From a virus, in IMG/VR virus record IMGVR_UViG_3300042691_047306, positions 1 through 26,751 of that record: DNA of 26,751 nt; one strand, written 5' to 3'. Below, one piece after another: positions 22,867 through 26,751 of this stretch (its first letter is position 1; each line of letters begins with the position of its first letter). The notes under the pieces are model-generated. The model did no database searches and was not told the DNA's origin. It was given only the letters and a program-made list of their open reading frames with translations. A program made the position numbers and the translations under genes.

Positions 22867-22902
22867 TCCAATCCACCACTACGACAACACACGGGGGCTA
22901 AA

Positions 22903-23505
22903 ATGTACTGGAATGGTCCTGGGGTAGAAATACCAAACTTGCCAAGCTGGGACTCATTGAATTCCATGGAAGGTCAAGATAAGTGGGTGCTAACAGTACT
23001 TGGTGGAAAACAGCACGGCACATATGTTGAAATTGGTAGTGGGCATCCAGTCATGGGTAATAATACGTTCGTACTAGAGAACCACTTTGGATGGACTGGA
23101 GTTGGAGTTGAACACGACCACGAAATGGTCAAGGAATACAATTCAACAAGAGTCAATCCATGCATGCACTTTGATGCCATGGCGTTTGACTATGCCAGTT
23201 ATTTTCGAAACAATCATTTCCCGTCTCAGATTGACTACCTACAAATTGATATAGATGACAAACCGTTCGCTGCGAACTTGTTGGCGCTTATCGCCTTACC
23301 GCTTACCGAATACCGGTTTTCAACGATTACCATCGAGCATGGGTTAGTCACGAATTATAAAATGGGCCCACTTCGAGATGCGCAGCGTTTAATTTTAAGT
23401 TCTATTGGGTACAGACTTATTGTTCAAGGCGTAAATGAAGACTGGTGGATTGACGAAACTGCAGTACCGTACGAGAAGTACGGTTATATGTTTCAAATTG
23501 GCTGA
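22903..23505 (+). CDS. FkbM-type methyltransferase
   Basis: A 200-residue methyltransferase of the FkbM / Methyltransf_21 type: GTYVEIGSGHPVMGNNTFVL (residues 39-58, motif I), FGWTGVGVEHDHEMVKEYN (motif II), HFPSQIDYLQIDIDDKP (the IDYLKIDIDG-like motif), and YRFSTITIEHGLVTNY. FkbM family members methylate sugar hydroxyls in macrolide and glycan pathways, so a role on a glycan made by the GT60-like enzyme is an appealing but unproven link. It is read against its neighbours from its own promoter, converging with the NAD-binding protein gene by a 13-base overlap. Confidence 0.8.
   Translation: MYWNGPGVEIPNLPSWDSLNSMEGQDKWVLTVLGGKQHGTYVEIGSGHPVMGNNTFVLENHFGWTGVGVEHDHEMVKEYNSTRVNPCMHFDAMAFDYASYFRNNHFPSQIDYLQIDIDDKPFAANLLALIALPLTEYRFSTITIEHGLVTNYKMGPLRDAQRLILSSIGYRLIVQGVNEDWWIDETAVPYEKYGYMFQIG
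23466..23484. repeat. Inverted repeat near the end of the FkbM-type gene
   Basis: ACCGTAC and GTACGGT (7 bases each, loop GAGAA) lie about 20 bases before the FkbM stop. It could form a hairpin in either strand's RNA; coincidence within coding sequence cannot be excluded. Confidence 0.3.
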
Positions 23506-24065
23506 TTTCGGGTTTTGCGGATTTCCGCAATATCCATTACAACATATTTTGCTGGCGGCTGACATTCGTTGATAATCCAAAAATCGTCAAATAATCTACC
23601 CACCATTGCGGCACTCCTACCTGTTAGGTACATGGTTCTAGGTTCAAACTCATCGAATTCAGGCGTTCCAAATTCAGGAACTTCCTTATGTTCTGAAATC
23701 GGCCATGCCCTAACCGCCCCATCAACATAATCAACGCTTGATGCCTTAAACATCATATTTATTTTGTCTATATCTGGTTCATGCAAACCGTTTAAATCAA
23801 TGTATGTTCCTTTGTATTTGCTTGCTATTGCTTGTTCTGCCAACCCCATCCATGAGCCGCCAGCGACAATACAAAATATGAATTCACACTTTTCAAATAA
23901 TGACTCAAGGCAAACAAGGTCTATTGCATTTAGATTTTGGGCATTGTCGATTGTTTTCTGTGAACGATATTCAGAGGCATAAAATACTTCATGCCCGTTT
24001 TTTATTAGAGAATGCGCAATTGTCGAACCCATTGACCCCATTGAGGCGATGCCGATTTTGGCCAT
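23493..24065 (-). CDS. Short NAD(P)-binding protein, 6PGDH/imine-reductase-like
   Basis: A 190-residue protein with the Rossmann N-terminus of the 6-phosphogluconate / 3-hydroxyisobutyrate dehydrogenase superfamily: MAKIGIASMGSMGSTIAHSL, LVCLESLFEKCEFIFCIVAG and KGTYIDLNGLHEPD. Full-length members have about 290 residues with an all-alpha C-terminal domain that completes the active site; only the N-terminal part is present here, with a replaced tail (FDDFWIINECQPPAKYVVMD). It could be a domain-only reductase or an inactive NAD(P)-binding protein. It starts with a one-base TGATG overlap on oxygenase K. Confidence 0.7.
   Translation of the reverse strand: MAKIGIASMGSMGSTIAHSLIKNGHEVFYASEYRSQKTIDNAQNLNAIDLVCLESLFEKCEFIFCIVAGGSWMGLAEQAIASKYKGTYIDLNGLHEPDIDKINMMFKASSVDYVDGAVRAWPISEHKEVPEFGTPEFDEFEPRTMYLTGRSAAMVGRLFDDFWIINECQPPAKYVVMDIAEIRKTRNQPI
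23515..23530. terminator. Possible bidirectional terminator hairpin at a convergent junction
   Basis: TTGCGGA-TT-TCCGCAA is a perfect 7-base inverted repeat ten bases after the FkbM stop, inside the coding end of the opposing gene. A run of T follows only weakly (TATCC then TTAC), so the terminator reading is tentative; its location between two convergent genes is the main support. Confidence 0.3.
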
Positions 24066-24718
24066 CAGTAACCCTGGGACTGACCGTACATATAATGTTC
24101 TGGTTTGTGTGTTCTATCGTTGTAGTCAAACATCGTTACCGCTGCATACTTGATTCCGCTAGTTACCGGTTTTGATGCATGAGCGTAAATGAATGTTGAA
24201 GGAAAGAGAATGATGTCCCCATACTCTGGTTTTATGGTCAAATCAAAATATGGGAACCACAATTCTCCGCCCTCGTAGTCATCATTTAGGTACATCACCG
24301 AAGAAACGGTGCAGTTATAGGAAAAACCGTGGTCGGTATGTACGGCAAAGTGTTGACCTTGTCCATATCGCACATAGTTAATGGCTTCCATAAATTCCAT
24401 ATTTATGTTGTATCTGCTCTGGTAGTCAACTAGGCATTTACGGAGACCATCATTTGTGTCATTGTATATATTTTTTATCTCGCTAAACTGCGGTGGGCAG
24501 TGCTTTAGATGGTCGACGCCTATCTTGCAGTCAACACAATCCCTGTAGTCAGGCATCTTTATCGAGTCACCGACAAGTGCATCCATCCACATGTACGGAG
24601 CCGTTGAGCTGTCGCCTATCGTTGACTCCAAGCGCTCTACCAAATTTAGTTCTTTAGGAAGGGCGTTCTTGTACAGGATTATTGCTAGTTGTGGGTTCCC
24701 GATGTAAATTGACTGCAT
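24065..24718 (-). CDS. 2OG-Fe(II) oxygenase K (Lys in place of the 2OG-binding Arg)
   Basis: A 217-residue oxygenase. Triad: His127-Thr-Asp129 (FAVHTDHG), His180 (FIYAHASKPV), and ten residues on a Lys190 (SGIKYAAVTMFDY) in the place where the other members have Arg. Core: VMYLNDDYEGGELWFPYFDL, the P4H-type signature; IKPEYGDIILFPSTF follows. In collagen prolyl 4-hydroxylase this position is also Lys, so activity is expected. The N-terminal 110 residues contain a Cys pair (CVDCKIGVD) of unknown role. The start lacks a ribosome site but has TATACT six bases ahead. Overlaps the NAD-binding gene by one base; gap of 33 bases to the small gene upstream. Confidence 0.87.
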   Translation of the reverse strand: MQSIYIGNPQLAIILYKNALPKELNLVERLESTIGDSSTAPYMWMDALVGDSIKMPDYRDCVDCKIGVDHLKHCPPQFSEIKNIYNDTNDGLRKCLVDYQSRYNINMEFMEAINYVRYGQGQHFAVHTDHGFSYNCTVSSVMYLNDDYEGGELWFPYFDLTIKPEYGDIILFPSTFIYAHASKPVTSGIKYAAVTMFDYNDRTHKPEHYMYGQSQGY

Positions 24719-24724
24719 GGGCTC

Positions 24725-24730
24725 AGTATA
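24725..24730 (-). promoter_or_regulatory. Putative -10 (TATACT) six bases before oxygenase K ATG
   Basis: On the minus strand the order is TATACT-GAGCCC-ATG in the 33-base gap after the small 89-residue gene. No Shine-Dalgarno sequence. A TAAACA 18 bases further upstream could serve as a weak -35. Confidence 0.42.
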
Positions 24731-24751
24731 GTCCTGGTTGGGTCGGGCTGT

Positions 24752-25021
24752 TTACTCGAGTATAAAATCTGCCGTTTTGGGGGTATGAATCATTCCCGCT
24801 ATAGCCAACTCTTTTGACAGGGTGTTAATTGCATGTATTACACCTAGTTCTTCCGGTATGCCGAGTTCTTTTGTCAGTTCTGGCAGTTTGCCATTTGCTA
24901 TATCTGACCATACAGCGACAATTGCCTGAGCCCCAGTCATTCCAATATGATGATATTTAGATGCAACCGCATTGAGCATTGTTTTATCTAGCCATTCTCG
25001 ATGATTCTGGTCATGTTCCAT
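24752..25021 (-). CDS. Small hypothetical protein (89 aa)
   Basis: An 89-residue soluble, largely helical protein: EHDQNHREWLDKTMLNAVAS, GAQAIVAVWSDIANGKLPEL, ELGVIHAINTLSKELAIAGM. No family is recognised. It shares a TAATG junction (one-base overlap) with oxygenase L and is followed by a 33-base gap with a promoter-like box. It might be an accessory subunit of the neighbouring oxygenase, as judged only from coupling. Confidence 0.6.
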   Translation of the reverse strand: MEHDQNHREWLDKTMLNAVASKYHHIGMTGAQAIVAVWSDIANGKLPELTKELGIPEELGVIHAINTLSKELAIAGMIHTPKTADFILE

Positions 25022-25656
25022 TAAATGAATTCCTCCACGCTGTAAAAAGCTGGTGTTGTATATCTTTCTCCAGATGTGACCATCTTGACACCGTGTAGAT
25101 AATTAATATCACCTGGGTGCAACACTGCCAATCCTGGTTCTGGCTTTATCTCTATTTCGTATTGCGGGTAATATAATTCTCCGCCATCAAAATCATCGTT
25201 GTAATAAAATAGTGAATTTATGTCGTAGGTAGGGAATGGGTTTGGTGAACCATCTGGCATCTGCTTATCTGCGTGAGGCCTTTGTTCTATCCCGTCAAAC
25301 CATCGAATTATGCATGGTGGCCTCTTTGAGACGCGACATGAAAATATAGAATTAATTGTGTTGGCCATTTTGTCAATATACGAATCAATCAGAGAGTATA
25401 TTTCTGGACTAATTCTTCTTAAAATAAAATCGGCACATTGTCGGTTATTCCAGTATGCAGCATCATATGTGCAGGTACCATCCTCTGCGTATTCGTTTTC
25501 ATCTTTGGCGTTTGCCCATTCGCTAATTGTTTTTGCAAAATCATGAATTTTTATGACATCTTCTTTGTCAATAAAATTTGGGATTATATGTATGTTCTGT
25601 GGGCCACTGCCGAAGTGTCCGGGCTGCACTTTCCATGGATTCACGTTGTTAATCAT
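25021..25656 (-). CDS. 2OG-Fe(II) oxygenase L
   Basis: A 211-residue oxygenase. Triad: His128-Ala-Asp130 (RPHADKQ), His188 (NYLHGVKMV) and Arg198 (SGERYTTPAFYS). Core: LFYYNDDFDGGELYYPQYEI followed by IKPEPGLAVLHPG. The N-terminus GHFGSGPQNIHIIPNFI resembles the HLGGG motif of oxygenases B, E, F and G, so it probably belongs to the same wider lineage. ATG 25656 gives an eight-base overlap (ATGATTAA) with the PhyH-like gene and has GGGAA ahead; an upstream in-frame TTG at 25668 is less likely. The pair with the PhyH-like gene suggests coupled translation. Confidence 0.86.
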   Translation of the reverse strand: MINNVNPWKVQPGHFGSGPQNIHIIPNFIDKEDVIKIHDFAKTISEWANAKDENEYAEDGTCTYDAAYWNNRQCADFILRRISPEIYSLIDSYIDKMANTINSIFSCRVSKRPPCIIRWFDGIEQRPHADKQMPDGSPNPFPTYDINSLFYYNDDFDGGELYYPQYEIEIKPEPGLAVLHPGDINYLHGVKMVTSGERYTTPAFYSVEEFI

Positions 25657-26392
25657 GGTAGTTCCCAACTACATAGAAAATGCCATTATTGTTTTTAATT
25701 CTCTGGCCCGGAAGTTCATCAATACAGGATTGGGCTTCGTATTGCTCGATTGCGTAATAGTGCCCAAACAACACATCTCTCCCAACTTTCCAGTTTTTTA
25801 TTTCCCCACCCCGGTGGTATAGGTGTCCATGCCAAAATAGTACATCGCCCTTTTTTGCTTCAAACACATACGGTTTAACGCCCATTGAATCAATGAGCTT
25901 TTCGTTGTATTCGTAGCACGAATTATGGTAATTTTTGCAATTTTCGTGGTTTAATATTTCTGCATTTTTTACCCATTTGTGCGAACCTGGTATTAGTTCA
26001 AATGGTCCACACTCAATGTCTACGTCGCTCATTGCGACGTGTACGCCAATGTAGTTATTTGCGGCATCAATAAGTTGGTCTATATAGTCCGTATGCCACT
26101 TTATGCCCGATGTTCCTATCCTGGCTTCCGAAAGATGCAACGCAAACTGCTTATTTAGGGTTTTAAAATAATGCAGTATTTCCGTTCCACATAATATGTC
26201 TCTGATTTCTTGGCTATCTATATATGCATCTCTGCTTATATAGCTTTGATAAAGGGGAAGTTTTTCTTCAAGAATAAGGTTGTTCGGCTTATGCTTCTTG
26301 ATAAAAGCGTTAATTTTTTCATCACTTATTAACCCATTGACAACGACGTAACCATCATTCCAATACGTAGTGCTGAAATCGGTTCCATCCAT
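25649..26392 (-). CDS. PhyH-like (phytanoyl-CoA dioxygenase family) oxygenase M
   Basis: A 247-residue Fe(II)/2OG oxygenase of the PhyH type, distinct from the P4H-like ones: WNDGYVVVNGLIS at the N-terminus, metal motif His100-Thr-Asp102 (IKWHTDYID), IECGPFELIPGSHKWV (the typical P.GSH loop) and distal His193 in FWHGHLYHRGGE, with Arg205 (VGRDVLFGHYY). PhyH members act on acyl-CoA, ectoine, mitomycin-type and sugar-linked substrates. It follows the FN3 protein with 15 bases between, and TAGAAT stands eight bases before its ATG, so it may have its own leaderless transcript. Function within the island is unknown. Confidence 0.87.
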   Translation of the reverse strand: MDGTDFSTTYWNDGYVVVNGLISDEKINAFIKKHKPNNLILEEKLPLYQSYISRDAYIDSQEIRDILCGTEILHYFKTLNKQFALHLSEARIGTSGIKWHTDYIDQLIDAANNYIGVHVAMSDVDIECGPFELIPGSHKWVKNAEILNHENCKNYHNSCYEYNEKLIDSMGVKPYVFEAKKGDVLFWHGHLYHRGGEIKNWKVGRDVLFGHYYAIEQYEAQSCIDELPGQRIKNNNGIFYVVGNYHD

Positions 26393-26400
26393 AGGGATGA

Positions 26401-26406
26401 ATTCTA
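26401..26406 (-). promoter_or_regulatory. Putative -10 (TAGAAT) eight bases before the PhyH-like ATG
   Basis: On the minus strand the order is TAGAAT-TCATCCCT-ATG, in the 15-base gap after the FN3 gene stop, with no good Shine-Dalgarno. The spacing of eight bases is the same as at 7965 and 8988 on the other strand. Confidence 0.4.
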
Positions 26407-26407
26407 C

Positions 26408-26751
26408 TTATTTAAAGCGTGGTGGGAAGTACGGCGGAAAGTATGGTGGGAAAAACGGCGGGAAGAAGGGCGGGAAATATGGTGGGAAGAAGGGCGGGAA
26501 AAATGGTGGGAAGTACGGCGGGAAGAAAGGTGGGAAAAATGGCGGGAAATATGGTGGGAAATATGGTGGGAAATAAGGAGGGAAAAACGGGGGAAAGAAT
26601 GGCGGGAAATAAGGAGGAGCAACTGGAGTCACAGAGTTTGATGCAGCAGAGGTCTGAGAGCCATAGGAGTTGGATGCAGTAACGGTAAAAGTATAAGCAG
26701 TGCCATTAGTTAGCCCTGTAACGGTGATAGGAGACGCTCCTGTGGCCGTAA
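26408..26751 (-). CDS. FN3-domain adhesin with [F/Y]FPP repeat tail (5' truncated)
   Basis: The C-terminal 113 residues of a protein running off the right edge. First comes the end of an FN3 domain: SPITVTGLTNGTAYTFTVTA then SNSYGSQTSAASNSVTP, closely similar to the FN3 domains of the adhesin at 6454. After VAPP follow 16 four-residue units of F or Y, then F-P-P, and the basic end RFK with the stop at 26408. The tail is 50% proline and nearly all the rest is Phe or Tyr; it should form an extended polyproline-II-like rod. Such a tail is an obvious candidate substrate for prolyl hydroxylation and hydroxyproline glycosylation. It is immediately followed by the PhyH-like gene, as the plus-strand adhesin is followed by accessory genes. 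Confidence 0.8.
   Translation of the reverse strand, partial: TATGASPITVTGLTNGTAYTFTVTASNSYGSQTSAASNSVTPVAPPYFPPFFPPFFPPYFPPYFPPYFPPFFPPFFPPYFPPFFPPFFPPYFPPFFPPFFPPYFPPYFPPRFK
26420..26611 (-). repeat. Tandem 12-base repeat, 16 copies
   Basis: Sixteen consecutive 12-base units of the plus-strand form GG[ct]GGGAA[ag]NNN, with few interruptions, encode the [F/Y]FPP tail on the minus strand. The G-rich plus strand contains many GGG and GG runs (possible G-quadruplex). Copy number is expected to vary by slippage and would change tail length in multiples of four residues without a frameshift. Confidence 0.85.

Noticed and set aside
8209-26392. A bacterial secondary-metabolite (RiPP or antibiotic) cluster, or a contig chimaera
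   Set aside because: Oxygenases, radical SAM and methyltransferases resemble such clusters, but there is no precursor peptide, transporter or regulator; the genes are continuous with baseplate and adhesin genes at both ends with phage-like tight overlaps. Not excluded formally without read mapping.
26420-26611. CRISPR-like array
   Set aside because: Units are 12 bases in direct tandem without spacers and are coding in phase; no cas genes nearby.
26404-26622. Alternative minus frame rich in Ser-His-His
   Set aside because: It is a different frame of the same 12-base repeat and does not join the FN3 frame.
26370-26682. Long plus-strand frames of Gly/Lys-rich repeats (GGKYGGK and GNMVG types)
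   Set aside because: They are opposite-strand readings of the [F/Y]FPP repeat. The minus frame continues an FN3 domain to the window edge, whereas the plus frames have no recognisable domain.

Overview
The window is part of a tailed-phage genome, most likely a contractile-tailed (myovirus-like) phage. It runs from the baseplate and tail-fibre genes into an accessory island dominated by iron-dependent oxygenases. Evidence for a phage is the ordered morphogenesis block (hub, OB-fold spike, gp25-like wedge, baseplate J, tail protein I, tail fibre), tight gene packing and frequent short overlaps. The host cannot be fixed. Several genes lack a Shine-Dalgarno sequence and carry a -10-like hexamer 6 or 8 bases before the ATG, which suggests leaderless transcripts, and the diiron enzyme resembles actinobacterial ferritin-like proteins. 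Both point weakly to a low-GC actinobacterial host, but aquatic cyanophages also carry many 2OG oxygenases, so this stays open. I saw no tRNA, rRNA, integrase, IS element or CRISPR array.

Layout. 1-5052 (+): baseplate genes. 5135-7641 (+): a repeat-containing tail fibre and an adhesin-like protein with three fibronectin type III (FN3) domains, nine consecutive prolines and a Cys-rich tip. 7700-13487 (+): two small proteins, then oxygenase A (8209), oxygenase B (9002), a glycosyltransferase resembling GT60 / Pfam PF11397 (10059), oxygenase C (11050), a radical SAM protein and a TauD-like oxygenase. The strand switches at about 13.48 kb with two convergent genes. 26751-13476 (-): a second FN3 protein ending in 16 copies of [F/Y]FPP, a PhyH-like oxygenase, oxygenases L, K, J, I, H, G, F and E, and interspersed genes for a short NAD-binding protein, methyltransferases, a DUF6065-like protein, a glutathione-peroxidase-like protein lacking its catalytic Cys, a diiron enzyme and several small unknowns. 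One FkbM-type methyltransferase (22903) lies on the + strand inside the minus block.

How it may work together. About 13 Fe(II)/2-oxoglutarate oxygenase-like genes lie in about 18 kb, most with the prolyl-4-hydroxylase-type signature. With them is a GT60-like enzyme; the characterised Dictyostelium member adds GlcNAc to a hydroxyproline made by a prolyl 4-hydroxylase. The island is bracketed by two FN3 adhesins with proline-rich tails. My main hypothesis, an inference, is that the island encodes a virion post-translational modification system: prolines on the adhesin tails are hydroxylated, the hydroxyprolines glycosylated, and the sugars perhaps further methylated or oxidised, giving variable receptor-binding surfaces. 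The alternative is that the oxygenases modify host metabolites, host glycans or nucleic acid.
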